A stretch of DNA of 64,000 nucleotides from an uncultured Phycisphaerales bacterium (GCA_905480395.1 CAJQQE010000039.1:57637-121636), one strand, 5' to 3'; counted from the first letter of the stretch, positions 7,014 to 16,323 are shown. Notes: a model not told the origin generated them from the letters alone. Translations and numbers: made by a program.

Positions 7014-8210
7014 ATGAAGATTCACGAATACCAGGCCCGCCAACTCCTTTCCGATGCCGGTATTCCAGTCCCTCCGGGGCAAATGGTGGAGACCATCGAC
7101 GCGGCCGTGGCCGAGACGGAGAAGATCTTCGCCTCCGGTGAGGGCCTCGTGGTGATCAAGGCTCAGGTGCACGCCGGTGGGCGAGGCAAGGCCGGATTCG
7201 TCAAACTGGTCCGCTCGATTGAAGAGGCTCGCGAAGCGGCGACCTTCATGCTCGGCAACCGCATGGTCTCGGTTCAGACCGGGCCCGAGGGCATCGAGGT
7301 CAAACGACTTCTGATTGCCGCCGGCGTCGACATCGAGAAGGAGTACTACCTCGCCGTGACCCTCGACCGTCGCCATGGCGTGAACACCCTGATCGCCAGT
7401 GCCGAAGGTGGCGTGGAGATCGAAACGGTCGCCCACGACAACCCCGATGCGATCTACAAGGTTCCGATTCATCCGCTTTCGGGACTCGAGGCATTCCAAG
7501 CCCGCGGGCTGGCGAAGCGTCTCGGATTCCAAGGCCGCCAGATTCAACAAGCGGCGACGATCATGCAACGACTGGCGTCGCTCTATTCCAGCCTGGATGC
7601 GAGCATCGTCGAAATCAACCCGCTGATCGTCACGCCCCCCACCGAGCAGGCGCCCGACGGCCGAGTCATCGCGATTGATGCGAAGTTCGGGTTCGATGAC
7701 AACGCCCTTTACCGACATCCCGAATTGAAGGCCATGCATGATCCCGCCGAGGAAAACCCCGCGGAGATCCGTGCCGAAGAATTCGGCCTCTCCTATGTCG
7801 CACTCGATGGAACCATCGGTTGCCTGGTCAATGGCGCCGGGCTCGCGATGAGCACCATGGACATCGTGAAACTCCACGGCGGCGAACCGGCCAACTTCCT
7901 CGACGTGGGTGGCTCCGCCACCAAGGAATCCGTGACCGAAGCGTTCCGAATCATCCTCGGCGATGGCCGGGTCAACGGGGTCCTGGTCAACATCTTCGGT
8001 GGCATCATGCGGTGTGACACCATCGCGTCTGCCATCGTCGAGGCCGCCAAGGAAGTCGGTTTCGACGTCCCCTTGGTCGTCCGCCTTGAGGGCACAGAGG
8101 TCGACGCCGCCCGCCAGATTCTCGAAGATGCCAAGGCCGACATCCCTTCGATGCAGACTGCTGGCAATCTTGCCGAGGCGGCCGCCGCCGTCTGCGACGC
8201 GGTTGCTTGA
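7014..8210 (+). CDS. sucC: Succinyl-CoA ligase (ADP-forming) beta subunit
   Basis: SucC with SucD interconverts succinyl-CoA and succinate plus ATP in the TCA cycle. The 398-residue protein begins [12 protein letters not shown] and has the ATP-grasp features [13 protein letters not shown] (about residues 46-58), VEINPLIVT and, in the C-terminal CoA-ligase part, [15 protein letters not shown] and [10 protein letters not shown]. Length is normal for the family (about 390). Unusually, the alpha subunit gene sucD does not follow; a HAD phosphatase does. It has its own putative -10 box and leader repeats upstream. Confidence 0.95.
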   Translation: MKIHEYQARQLLSDAGIPVPPGQMVETIDAAVAETEKIFASGEGLVVIKAQVHAGGRGKAGFVKLVRSIEEAREAATFMLGNRMVSVQTGPEGIEVKRLLIAAGVDIEKEYYLAVTLDRRHGVNTLIASAEGGVEIETVAHDNPDAIYKVPIHPLSGLEAFQARGLAKRLGFQGRQIQQAATIMQRLASLYSSLDASIVEINPLIVTPPTEQAPDGRVIAIDAKFGFDDNALYRHPELKAMHDPAEENPAEIRAEEFGLSYVALDGTIGCLVNGAGLAMSTMDIVKLHGGEPANFLDVGGSATKESVTEAFRIILGDGRVNGVLVNIFGGIMRCDTIASAIVEAAKEVGFDVPLVVRLEGTEVDAARQILEDAKADIPSMQTAGNLAEAAAAVCDAVA

Positions 8211-8250
8211 CCATTTTAAAATCGACTCCTGACCAACGATCGGATGTTCC

Positions 8251-8979
8251 ATGCTGATCCTTTTTGATATCGACGGCACCCTGCTCCGGAGCGGTGGCGC
8301 TGGCCCGAGATCAATGTGCATGGCCTTACAGGAACTGCATCCATCGCGCCATGAAGGCGACTTCGTCGATCCCGAAAAAATGGATACCGCCGGATCCCTC
8401 GACCCGCTCATCTGGAGAAAGCTCGTCGACCAGCGCGGGCTCGAAGCGACCGACGCAGGGCACACCGCGTTTCGGGAGACCTACGGTGCGATCCTCGCGA
8501 ACGTCTTCGAAGCAGAAAATCCCGTCTATGCGCTCCCGGGCGCCGCAGCGGCCGTGAACTGGGTTCACGAACATTCGGATCTGGAAGCAGCCTTGCTCAC
8601 GGGAAACTACCCGGAGACTGGCCGCTTGAAAGTGAAGGCGGCGGGCTTGGATCCTGATCTATTCCGATTTGGGGTCTGGGGATCCGAGGCCGATGGGCGA
8701 CGCGGCCTTCCTCCGATCGCCATGGAACGGGCGATCGCCATGTTCGAGCGATCAATCGATCCACACCAGACAGTCATCGTCGGCGACACGCCCGCGGACG
8801 TCGATTGCGCCCATGCCAACGGGTGCCGGGTCATCGCCGTGGCGACGGGACGTTTCGATCTGGAACAACTCCGGCCGCATGAGCCCGACGTGCTCCTCCC
8901 GGATCTGGCTGATTTGACGCGATTTCAGGATGCAGTATCAGAAGTACTTGCGGCTGGCCCCTTCGAACCGCGACACTAG
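8251..8979 (+). CDS. HAD-superfamily phosphatase (phosphoglycolate phosphatase-like)
   Basis: The 242-residue protein starts directly with HAD motif I, FDIDGTLLRS (nucleophile and acid Asp at residues 6 and 8). Motif II is in LLTGNYPETG, and motif IV is VGDTPADVDCAHANG. A cap insertion lies between motifs I and II. This pattern fits the Gph/PGP subgroup, which hydrolyses small phosphate esters such as 2-phosphoglycolate, but the substrate cannot be told from sequence. It begins 40 bases after sucC and ends 15 bases before the DUF418 gene. Confidence 0.85.
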   Translation: MLILFDIDGTLLRSGGAGPRSMCMALQELHPSRHEGDFVDPEKMDTAGSLDPLIWRKLVDQRGLEATDAGHTAFRETYGAILANVFEAENPVYALPGAAAAVNWVHEHSDLEAALLTGNYPETGRLKVKAAGLDPDLFRFGVWGSEADGRRGLPPIAMERAIAMFERSIDPHQTVIVGDTPADVDCAHANGCRVIAVATGRFDLEQLRPHEPDVLLPDLADLTRFQDAVSEVLAAGPFEPRH

Positions 8980-8994
8980 TCAAGACCGCGGGCC

Positions 8995-10335
8995 GTGAAT
9001 CCACCCTGCGGAGACTCCTCAGGGAACGACGCCATCAGCGAAGTCCACCCAATCGAACGCCGCGGCCGTCTCGCGTGCATCGACGCGATCAAAGGGATCG
9101 CGTTGCTCGGCATCGTGATCGAAAACGTCCGGTTTTTCTCCATGCCATTCGCCCGGGCGATTGCGAGTCCCTGGTCGTTTGAAGGCAACACCCTCGACCG
9201 AATCCTCGCCGCCCTCGATCTCGCCTTTGGCCACCAGAAGTTTTTGGCGTTGTTCACGCTGCTGTTTGGCTTCGGCCTCGCGGCGCAACGAAAGCGATTG
9301 ATCGCGGCCCGATCATCAACGCTCCCCTTTGAATCTCGACGACTGTTCTGGCTCGGGGCGATCGGACTCCTCCACGCCCTCGGCCTCTTCTTTGGCGACA
9401 TCCTTTTCGTCTTTGCCGGCGTCGGGGTGATGACGCTACCGCTCCTAAGCCGTTCGATCCGACTTCGGCTGACCCTCGGTCTCTTCCTCATCCTGCTCTC
9501 CGGCGTCCTCGTCGCCAGAACGCCCCTGCAACAATGGCTTGCCCCGACCAGCGATGCGATCACGCCGGTCGCGACGCTTCCTTTGAACGAGATCACCACG
9601 CCGGTGGAAGCCAATACTCCGGATCCACTTTCGATCTCGGTCACCGATCTTGAGCGTCCACCGCTTCCTGCGGTCGGCCCTTGGATCGACGTCACTCGCC
9701 AGCGATTCAATTCATGGCGAGGATCCATGGGCTACGCAGTCCGTTTCTACGGCTGGTTCCTCTTCGGACTCGTCCTCCTCGGAACGGTGCTCCATGAACG
9801 AGGATTTTTCCGGCCAGAGGCGAGATCATGGAGATCGCGAGTCAGCCTCGGATGCCTCAGCATTGGAGTGCCCCTCGAAATCATGCACGCGCTCCCGCCG
9901 GAAGTCCGTGGCACCGGCGGCGCGGTGGCCGTGTGGTGGGCCTTTGTTCATCCGATCGCGGCGGCGGCCGTCGCCGTGGGCTACGCCGGCGTGATCGCCG
10001 ACCTCGTTGAACGGGGCAGACTCCCCATGACGAGATGCTTCGCCGCGGTGGGAAGCATGTCTCTGACCGCCTACCTGCTTCAGTCCATCTTGCTCGCATC
10101 AATCTTCAGATGGTGGGGACTCGGCTGGTTCGGCACGGTCGGTCAATCAATGGCCATCGCCATCGGCGTCACGGTCTATGGCGTCGTCTTGGTGGCCAGC
10201 TTGCTTTGGAACCGCCATTTCCTCCTCGGCCCGTTCGAATGGCTCTGGCGATGGTTCACCTACCTTCAACGACCGCCAATTCGAAGGCACCCTCAGTCCG
10301 CCGCGCCCCAGCGCGGCATCGACCTGCAACGATGA
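8995..10335 (+). CDS. DUF418 (YeiB-like) integral membrane protein, copy 1
   Basis: The 446-residue protein is predicted to cross the membrane many times. The N-terminal RLACIDAIKGIALLGIVIENVRFFSMP segment is the YeiB/DUF418 type, followed by the FLALFTLLFGFGLAAQRKRL loop. The C-terminal half has the GSMSLTAYLLQSILLASIF and LLGPFEWLWRWFTYL segments that mark DUF418. A loop rich in T/P at about residues 185-235 separates the halves. Start is a GTG with no clear Shine-Dalgarno. Function of the family is not established; transport or acyl transfer has been suggested by distant similarity only. Confidence 0.85.
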   Translation: MNPPCGDSSGNDAISEVHPIERRGRLACIDAIKGIALLGIVIENVRFFSMPFARAIASPWSFEGNTLDRILAALDLAFGHQKFLALFTLLFGFGLAAQRKRLIAARSSTLPFESRRLFWLGAIGLLHALGLFFGDILFVFAGVGVMTLPLLSRSIRLRLTLGLFLILLSGVLVARTPLQQWLAPTSDAITPVATLPLNEITTPVEANTPDPLSISVTDLERPPLPAVGPWIDVTRQRFNSWRGSMGYAVRFYGWFLFGLVLLGTVLHERGFFRPEARSWRSRVSLGCLSIGVPLEIMHALPPEVRGTGGAVAVWWAFVHPIAAAAVAVGYAGVIADLVERGRLPMTRCFAAVGSMSLTAYLLQSILLASIFRWWGLGWFGTVGQSMAIAIGVTVYGVVLVASLLWNRHFLLGPFEWLWRWFTYLQRPPIRRHPQSAAPQRGIDLQR

Positions 10336-10395
10336 ACCTTGCAGATTTCATGAACTCATCACGAACCCGATCGATGCCTCGGACCCACGTTGAGA

Positions 10396-11652
10396 ATGGA
10401 CGCACCATTGACCTCTCCAATCCCCTCGCCGCTGAATGAACCGCATGGCCGGATCGAGTCGATTGACGTTCTTCGAGGCCTCGCGCTTTTTGGGATCGTG
10501 GTGGTGAACGCTTGGTACTTCGCCCTTCCCTTGGAGATGGCGACCGATTTGAATGCCCAGGCGAGCGACCTTGACACGGCCGCCATCTTCGTGGTCTCGG
10601 CCTTCTTCCAGTTCAAGTTCATCTCGATTTTCTCGATCCTCTTCGGGTTCGGCATTGCCATGCAGCGGTCGCGGCTCATCGCGCAAACCGGGCGTTCGGC
10701 GGGGTTCCTCGCCCGTCGAATGATCATCCTCGGGATCTTTGGCCTGCTGCACGCATTCCTCCTCTGGTACGGAGACATTCTGTTCCAGTACGCCATCGTG
10801 GGATTACTGATGATCCTGCTGATCCAGCTTTCCGCCAAAGTTCGATTGGTACTCGGCCTCGCCTGCCTCGTGATCTCCATGGCCGCCGCCTTCGGCTTCG
10901 GTCTCCTCGACATGATGCAAACGCCGGAAGTCCGTGACCCCGATCTGACGCTTCGAGGATTCGCGGCAATGCAGGCGGCGGGATTCAACCCGGCTGATTC
11001 GATCTGGATCAACGCGGAGACCGTGGCCTTTCGCGATGGCCCATTCCTCGATGCATTTCAGTTCCGAAGCAGCATCTGGATGTTCGGGACCATCATCTTC
11101 TTCCTGAGTTACGGCTGGCACGTCCTGGGCCTGGTCCTCGTGGGATCGTGGTTCCACGATGTCGGACTCTTTGGCCCCGGCCGCCGTCGACTTCTGGGCA
11201 ACCTTGCAATTTGGGGCGTCGCGATCGGACTACCAGTGGAGATACTGCTGACCATTGGACAACTGTCCGGGGATTTTTCGCCGTGGGTGAAAGCGGCCAT
11301 GGACGCGGTTCATGATCTCTCCGCCACCATCCTCGCCCTCGGCATCATCGGACTGGTCGGCCGGGCTTGTGATGCGGGACGGATGCCGCTGGCGAGCGGC
11401 CTGGCCTCCGTCGGCCGAATGTCACTCAGTGCGTACATCCTGGAGAGCATTCTCTTCCTCTCGCTGGTGTCCTTTTGGGGACTCCGCCAGTTCGAGGCGC
11501 TGGGATACTTGGACCTGTTGGTGGCCTCGATCGTGGTCTATGGCATCGTGGCCACCGCCTGCCTGCGCTGGCTTCGTCGATTCCGCATGGGGCCACTGGA
11601 ATGGCTCTGGCGAACTGCGACCTATCTGGGAAGGCCCACGACAGGCTCCTGA
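10396..11652 (+). CDS. DUF418 (YeiB-like) integral membrane protein, copy 2
   Basis: A second, diverged DUF418 protein of about 418 residues follows copy 1 by 60 bases. It shows the same landmarks: ESIDVLRGLALFGIVVVNAW, FISIFSILFGFGIAMQRSRL, VGRMSLSAYILESILFLSLV and MGPLEWLWRTATYL. ATG 10396 is preferred to an upstream TTG two codons earlier. The pair most likely arose by tandem duplication, since order, length and direction match, but the loops differ strongly. The two could form a heteromer. No Shine-Dalgarno is obvious. Confidence 0.85.
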   Translation: MDAPLTSPIPSPLNEPHGRIESIDVLRGLALFGIVVVNAWYFALPLEMATDLNAQASDLDTAAIFVVSAFFQFKFISIFSILFGFGIAMQRSRLIAQTGRSAGFLARRMIILGIFGLLHAFLLWYGDILFQYAIVGLLMILLIQLSAKVRLVLGLACLVISMAAAFGFGLLDMMQTPEVRDPDLTLRGFAAMQAAGFNPADSIWINAETVAFRDGPFLDAFQFRSSIWMFGTIIFFLSYGWHVLGLVLVGSWFHDVGLFGPGRRRLLGNLAIWGVAIGLPVEILLTIGQLSGDFSPWVKAAMDAVHDLSATILALGIIGLVGRACDAGRMPLASGLASVGRMSLSAYILESILFLSLVSFWGLRQFEALGYLDLLVASIVVYGIVATACLRWLRRFRMGPLEWLWRTATYLGRPTTGS

Positions 11653-11811
11653 CCACCGCGCCCCCGGTGGAAAACACGTCGCAGGCCCCCTTCTTGAGAT
11701 CGCGGGGTTTACCCTCAACGGCACGAAGGGGCTGTCCAAAGTTGATCGGGTCAAGAAGGGGTTCGTCCCTCACCCGACGACCAGACCCATCGTCGCCGGA
11801 GTGAAGCCGAC

Positions 11812-12564
11812 GTGGATTCCAATATCACAGCCCTCTGCTCCGATTTCTATCTGAATCAGAAAATCGCTCTGACCATGGATATTCCCGAAGGCCGGGAATC
11901 GGTGCTGGATCTCTTCGAGCGGATCCAGCGGGAGTTCCCCCGCTTGGAACGACTCAAGAGATACGAAGGCGAATGCGCCCTAGAGTCGGAGGATACTGAC
12001 GGCACCTACTCGTGGGTGGCGCTCCGCCAGACCACGCTGCGCAGCGGCAAGGTCAACCCTGCTTCTCTCGAAGAAGCGTACAAGCTCCATCGAAAAATCC
12101 TTGAGGTCGCGCCGTATTTCCTCTCGGTGAGCCCGCTTGATTTTGATCACCTCGAACTGGTATTCGGATTCGATTTCGAAGCCGATCGCGATCGTGACGA
12201 GATCGTCTTCGAAGCCCTTTTGTCCGATTCACCGCTCGCCGATCTCGTGGATCGGGATCGAGAACGTTTGGTGGAAGCGCAGCCGTTCATTGGAATCTCG
12301 CTCGACGATGATCCGAGCATGCAAGCGTTCTTCGAGGTCAAATCGAGACCTGCCCGGGGCGGGAGAGCCGTTCCGGGATTGGATGGCCACGATCCGATCA
12401 GCGTCTATCTGACCGTTCGGTCGAGCGCCCCAATCAAGAAACTCGACGAACTTCCGGCCCTCTTTGCTCGCCTCGCTGGTCACGGTGAACGACTGGTTGA
12501 AGAGCGACTGATCCCGTCCGTGCTGGTTCCCATCCGACGAGCGATCCTGTCACGCCCCTGCTGA
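11812..12564 (+). CDS. Conserved-looking protein of unknown function
   Basis: A 250-residue acidic soluble protein with no signal peptide or membrane segment. It starts at GTG (MDSNITALCSDFYLNQKIAL) after 159 non-coding bases. Visible features are an N-terminal segment with aromatic residues, a hydrophobic central DHLELVFGFDFEADRDRDEIVFEALL region, and a C-terminal helix-rich part. I do not recognise the family. Its codon use and GC-rich third positions match the neighbours, so it is a real gene. The next gene (HD-GYP) starts 105 bases later. Confidence 0.6.
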   Translation: MDSNITALCSDFYLNQKIALTMDIPEGRESVLDLFERIQREFPRLERLKRYEGECALESEDTDGTYSWVALRQTTLRSGKVNPASLEEAYKLHRKILEVAPYFLSVSPLDFDHLELVFGFDFEADRDRDEIVFEALLSDSPLADLVDRDRERLVEAQPFIGISLDDDPSMQAFFEVKSRPARGGRAVPGLDGHDPISVYLTVRSSAPIKKLDELPALFARLAGHGERLVEERLIPSVLVPIRRAILSRPC

Positions 12565-12669
12565 TTCCAGCGCCATCCGGCTCGGGCTGGCACCGATATC
12601 GTCATTCGATGGCTCGTGAGGCTGAGAATTCTCAAGCCCATGGCACGTTGGCCTTGCTAGGCTGAAGAC

Positions 12670-13419
12670 GTGAACTTCAAGCTTGCAAATGCCCTCGGCC
12701 GCATTGTGGAACTGAAAGACCGCAGCACCGGCGCTCATACGTGGCGAGTGACCATGTATGCGCAGGCGATGGCCGAAGCCGATCGGATGCCGATCTCCGA
12801 AATCATGGGATTTATGCTCGGCGCCGTCCTCCACGACCTCGGAAAAATCGATGTTCCCGGTGATATCCTCTCCAAGCCCGCCGGCCTGACACCAGACGAG
12901 TATCGCACGATGCAGTGCCATCCGATCAACGGCTGGGCACGATTGCGACGACTCGACGTCGAAGACCCCTTCATTCTCAACGTGGTCCGCAGTCATCACG
13001 AACGCATGGATGGATCGGGATATCCCGATGGCTTACACGGGAAAGACATTCCCATCGAAGCACGTTGGTTCGCGGTCATTGATGCCTTTGATGCGATGAC
13101 CGGTCAACGTCCGTATCGCCAAGGCACCGGCAAGGACGGCGCGGCACGTGCTATTGCAGACCTTGAGGCCCATGCTGGCACCTGGTACGAACCCCGCGCC
13201 GTCGAGGTCTTCAAGGGTCTCCATGATGCCGGCCGACTCGACTCCATCCTCGATCATCTCAACGATCCCGACGGTCTCAGCACGCCGAATTTCACCCTCT
13301 CGGAGGAGGTCATAGACATGGCTCGCGATGCCTTGCTGAAATCCAGTCTTGAGAACGCCGACCACCAGAACATCGAAGCGATCATCGAACTGGCCCAACA
13401 GAACGAGGCCAAGTCTTGA
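12670..13419 (+). CDS. HD-GYP domain protein (probable cyclic-di-GMP phosphodiesterase)
   Basis: The 249-residue protein is essentially a single HD-GYP domain. The metal and signature residues are present: H55-D56 with G58-K59 (HDLGK), H84 in CHPINGW, H109-H110, and DGSGYPDGL (GYP at 117-119), then IDAFDAMTGQRPYR. HD-GYP enzymes break down cyclic-di-GMP to pGpG or GMP. No receiver or sensor domain precedes it, so regulation must come from partners. The start is a GTG. Its stop overlaps the next gene by TTGA, so the exported protein after it is translationally coupled. Confidence 0.88.
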   Translation: MNFKLANALGRIVELKDRSTGAHTWRVTMYAQAMAEADRMPISEIMGFMLGAVLHDLGKIDVPGDILSKPAGLTPDEYRTMQCHPINGWARLRRLDVEDPFILNVVRSHHERMDGSGYPDGLHGKDIPIEARWFAVIDAFDAMTGQRPYRQGTGKDGAARAIADLEAHAGTWYEPRAVEVFKGLHDAGRLDSILDHLNDPDGLSTPNFTLSEEVIDMARDALLKSSLENADHQNIEAIIELAQQNEAKS

Positions 13420-14531
13420 CGCTCCTCGGCAGCATTCTCGCCGGCATGATGGCACTCACGCCGCCACCGGCCGGAGCAGAAGATGCGAAACCACCCGAAG
13501 TCGAATCGGCGGTCGTACCAGAGATGACGCCCGATCCGATCGTCCGATCGATTCAGCGCTTGCAGGGCGCGGAGCGGATCCGAGTGTCGCCGCCAGCTCG
13601 AGAAACCCGGCTGGAGGACGCTCTGGAAATTCTGGCGGGCCTCGGTGGGCTCCGCATCGACGCGGATTGGTCCGCGCTCGAAACCATCGGAATCAATCCC
13701 GGCGATCGCGTCACGGCAGATCCCCAGCCCGGGTCCCTCCGCGTGGTGTTGGATCAGATGCTGGCCCAGGTTGGCGCCGATTACGAACGACCGGTGATCG
13801 ACGGCAGTCCCGACGGCCTCCGGCTCACCACCGTAGGCAAGGTCGGCCAAAATGCAGCGCCGCTCCTCCATCCGATCGCGGATCTGCTCGAGCCAAACGA
13901 ATTGCTGACCGCCTCAGAGTCAGCGGCGACGCCGTTCCAGAATGCCGGTGAGATCTCGACCCTGATTCGCGACTTCGTCATTCGAGACGACTGGTACGAG
14001 GTCGGCGGATCAATCGGTCGTATCGAGACTCGCACCCGATCACTCTTAATCATGGCCCCGGCCTTTGTGCATCTGGAGGTCGGCCGGCTCCTCGAGTCGA
14101 TGCGGATCGCTCGTCCAGATCGAATCGCATTCTCGATTTCCGTCGTCGGACTGGATTCCGCTGAACTGGATCGCCTTCGACTTGCCAACGGACCGGGGAC
14201 GCCGGCATCGATCATCGCCATCAAGAGGTCGCCACTCGTCATCGAAGTATTCGATGGTGAGATGAACGTGGCGCCCGGCGATTCTGCCACCATCAAAGCC
14301 TCTGATGCCACCCTGGCGACTGCGATCACCTTGACCCCGCGTTGGGACGCGGCTCGCCATCGAATTCGCTGTGGCCTGCGTGCAACGCTGGTCGGGGTGG
14401 CGGTCGGCGGAACCCGAACGATCGAAACCGAGATCGACCTCACGATGCCCGTCGCCGCAAGCGTCATGCTGGTTCCCGCCCTCGCCGAGCAGCGTTCACT
14501 CGCGGTCTTACTCACCGCAAGGGCTGATTAG
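13416..14531 (+). CDS. Exported protein of unknown function coupled to HD-GYP gene
   Basis: The 371-residue protein begins at a TTG overlapping the previous stop. A hydrophobic N-terminus (LLGSILAGMMALTPPPAGAED) reads as a signal peptide cut near residue 21. Residues about 60-140 have the alternating pattern of STN/secretin-N-like modules (RLEDALEILAGLGGLRID, then PGSLRVVLDQMLAQVGADYE), seen in many planctomycete exported proteins; this assignment is weak. The C-terminal half is beta-rich. An internal ATG at 13446 would remove the signal peptide, so TTG is preferred. No transmembrane segment follows the signal. Confidence 0.6.
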   Translation: MTLLGSILAGMMALTPPPAGAEDAKPPEVESAVVPEMTPDPIVRSIQRLQGAERIRVSPPARETRLEDALEILAGLGGLRIDADWSALETIGINPGDRVTADPQPGSLRVVLDQMLAQVGADYERPVIDGSPDGLRLTTVGKVGQNAAPLLHPIADLLEPNELLTASESAATPFQNAGEISTLIRDFVIRDDWYEVGGSIGRIETRTRSLLIMAPAFVHLEVGRLLESMRIARPDRIAFSISVVGLDSAELDRLRLANGPGTPASIIAIKRSPLVIEVFDGEMNVAPGDSATIKASDATLATAITLTPRWDAARHRIRCGLRATLVGVAVGGTRTIETEIDLTMPVAASVMLVPALAEQRSLAVLLTARAD

Positions 14532-14547
14532 AAACGCGATGACATGG

Positions 14548-14587
14548 AGAAAAGAAGAACGGCACCGTGCGATGCACGATGCCGTTC
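14548..14587 (-). terminator. Intrinsic terminator for the minus-strand gene ending at 14674
   Basis: Stem 14557-14564 with 14580-14587 (8 bp), one mismatch, then a 5-bp inner stem and 3-nt loop. Read on the minus strand the hairpin is followed by TTCTTTTCT. It lies about 90 bases beyond the minus-strand stop codon, past the 9-bp repeats. Confidence 0.8.
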
Positions 14588-14598
14588 AATGATCCGTT

Positions 14599-14652
14599 GC
14601 ATGATCTACATGATCTGCATGATCTGCATGATCTGCATGATCAACATGAACT
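14599..14652. repeat. Six 9-bp tandem repeats (ATGATC core) in a 3' untranslated region
   Basis: Units of 9 bp, mostly GCATGATCT with drift at the ends, run head to tail from 14599. They lie between a minus-strand stop codon and its terminator, so they would be transcribed in that 3' UTR. The core is the complement of the GATCAT core in the sucC leader repeats. Confidence 0.9.
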
Positions 14653-14673
14653 ACTTGATCGATCCGGGACCGA

Positions 14674-15108
14674 TCAGGCCGCCTTCATGTCGAGGTAGGC
14701 GGCGACGCTCATGATGTCGGGAATGATGTGCGGACTCACCCGAAGGGTGAAGCTCTCACCGATCTCGACCCGCGTGAGCTGGGTCGGGCGCTTCCGGTTG
14801 ATCCAGATTCGACCAGCCCGACTCGTCGGAATGTTGTCCTTCTGTCGACGACGACGTGCGAGCATCGCCAGACCCTTCTGGATCTGCGGCTGCATCTTCA
14901 TGAGTCGGTTCAGCGTCTTCCGGCCACTTTCGTTCTTGGGGAGCGAAGTGATCGTGAAGGTAACGGTGGAGGACGGGGCGAGATCCATGGCAGATCGGTC
15001 CGGCGTGGCGTGAATCTGGAGCCGGCCACCTCGTGGCCGAACTTCGGATCGAGAAGTGTACCAAGCATCCGACGAGATTCCAGACCTATAAGACCCGGAA
15101 ACTGCCAT
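14674..15108 (-). CDS. Small basic protein of unknown function
   Basis: A 144-residue protein, basic in the middle (LARRRRQKDN, GRIWINRKRP), ending in a hydrophobic beta-like segment (FTLRVSPHIIPDIMSVAAYL). No signal peptide or membrane segment. I do not recognise the family; the compact pattern GRKTLNRLMKMQPQIQKGL followed by basic residues could be nucleic-acid binding, but that is only a guess. The ATG at 15108 gives a natural start; a TTG at 15183 with GAGAGG upstream is possible and would add 25 residues. It ends before 9-bp repeats and a minus-strand terminator. Confidence 0.6.
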   Translation of the reverse strand: MAVSGSYRSGISSDAWYTSRSEVRPRGGRLQIHATPDRSAMDLAPSSTVTFTITSLPKNESGRKTLNRLMKMQPQIQKGLAMLARRRRQKDNIPTSRAGRIWINRKRPTQLTRVEIGESFTLRVSPHIIPDIMSVAAYLDMKAA

Positions 15109-15209
15109 CTCTTTGAGGATCGTTCGCCCATGATCCGGTTTCAAGCCGCCGCTCACCGCTCGAGAAAACGATGCGGCATCCAAGAAACCTCTCTAGGGAC
15201 TCCAAATGG

Positions 15210-16106
15210 CTACTTCTCGCCCGTCGTTTGACCCTCGTCAGGCTGCCGACCCTCGAGGAGCAGGAGAAGCGCCTGAGTGCCCTTTGATCCGAGCCCTTCG
15301 GCCTTTGCCTCAAAATAGAACCGTTCTGCCATTTCAAGACCGGGAAGTTCCAAACCAGTGCCCCGAGCTTCACGCACCGCAATCCCCAGATCCTTCACGA
15401 AATGATCAATGAAGAACCCCGGCTCGAAGTCCCCATCCAGCATTCGCGGCACGAGGTTGGAGAGTGTCCAACTGCCAGCCGCGCCGGTGACCACCGACTT
15501 CAGCACGGTGCGAGGGTCGAGCCCCGCTCGACCGGCAAACAGAATCGCCTCGCATGCCCCGATCATCGATGCTGCGACGAGGATCTGATTCACGATCTTG
15601 GTCTTCTGACCGGCCCCTGGACCACCTTGGTGGACGATGGTCCCGCCGCACGCTTCGAAAAGAGGGCGTGCGATCTCAACCGCCGCGGCATCGCCGCCGA
15701 TCATGATCGAAAGCGTTCCGTTTCGAGCACCGACATCGCCGCCCGACACGGGGGCGTCAATCGCGGCAACCCCCCGCTCGCTCGCTGCGGCATGGAGCCT
15801 GATCGCCAGTCCTGGATCGCTGGTGGTCATGTCAATCAAGATGGGAGGCAGTCGCGTCGCCGTGAGCGTTCCCGCGTGCCCCAGATGCACTGATTCAACA
15901 TCTTCGGGGAAGCCGACGATCGAGACGACCGCGTCGGTGCCCTCGGCGGCCTCCCGCGGATTCTCTGCCCAATCCGCCCCCTTCTCCAACACGGAGGCGG
16001 CCTTGGCCCGGGTTCGAGTAAAGACGCGAACCGTGTGGCCATTCTCCAAGAGATGGCCAACCATGGAGGTTCCCATCACGCCACAACCGATCCATCCGAT
16101 TCGCAC
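15210..16106 (-). CDS. NAD(P)-dependent 3-hydroxyisobutyrate dehydrogenase-family reductase
   Basis: The 298-residue protein starts right at the Rossmann motif (IGWIGCGVMGTSMVGHLL, GxGxMG) and continues with the family signature region DAPVSGGDVGARNGTLSIMIGG (substrate binding) and the catalytic-Lys segment GAGQKTKIVNQIL. The C-terminal helical domain has FEPGFFIDHFVKDLGIAV. Members reduce or oxidise beta-hydroxyacids (3-hydroxyisobutyrate, tartronate semialdehyde, 6-phosphogluconate-like). The exact substrate is not clear. GTG 16106 is the start: it has GGGAG seven bases upstream and lands on the Rossmann fold, whereas a longer frame to 16370 reads through non-coding sequence. Confidence 0.88.
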   Translation of the reverse strand: MRIGWIGCGVMGTSMVGHLLENGHTVRVFTRTRAKAASVLEKGADWAENPREAAEGTDAVVSIVGFPEDVESVHLGHAGTLTATRLPPILIDMTTSDPGLAIRLHAAASERGVAAIDAPVSGGDVGARNGTLSIMIGGDAAAVEIARPLFEACGGTIVHQGGPGAGQKTKIVNQILVAASMIGACEAILFAGRAGLDPRTVLKSVVTGAAGSWTLSNLVPRMLDGDFEPGFFIDHFVKDLGIAVREARGTGLELPGLEMAERFYFEAKAEGLGSKGTQALLLLLEGRQPDEGQTTGEK

Positions 16107-16323
16107 GGTGATACTCCCATTTCCGGACCCACCAATCCGATCGAAGATCGACCGCATGGCGAACCCAGAAGATGCCGGAATCGTACCCGGAGCATCCGAA
16201 ACTGTTGCAACGGCGGACCCACTCCGTTGTACGCTTGACCACCCCCGGACCGATGCTCCGGAACTGGCCGAATTCGGCCCTTGAACGCAATTGCCCGTGA
16301 ACCCCCTACAGGTCCACCCTTCT

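Noticed and set aside
6828..8465. 545-residue minus-strand frame opposite sucC
   Set aside because: It is a byproduct of GC-rich codon bias: sucC on the plus strand shows a full family match; no motif is seen on the minus strand.
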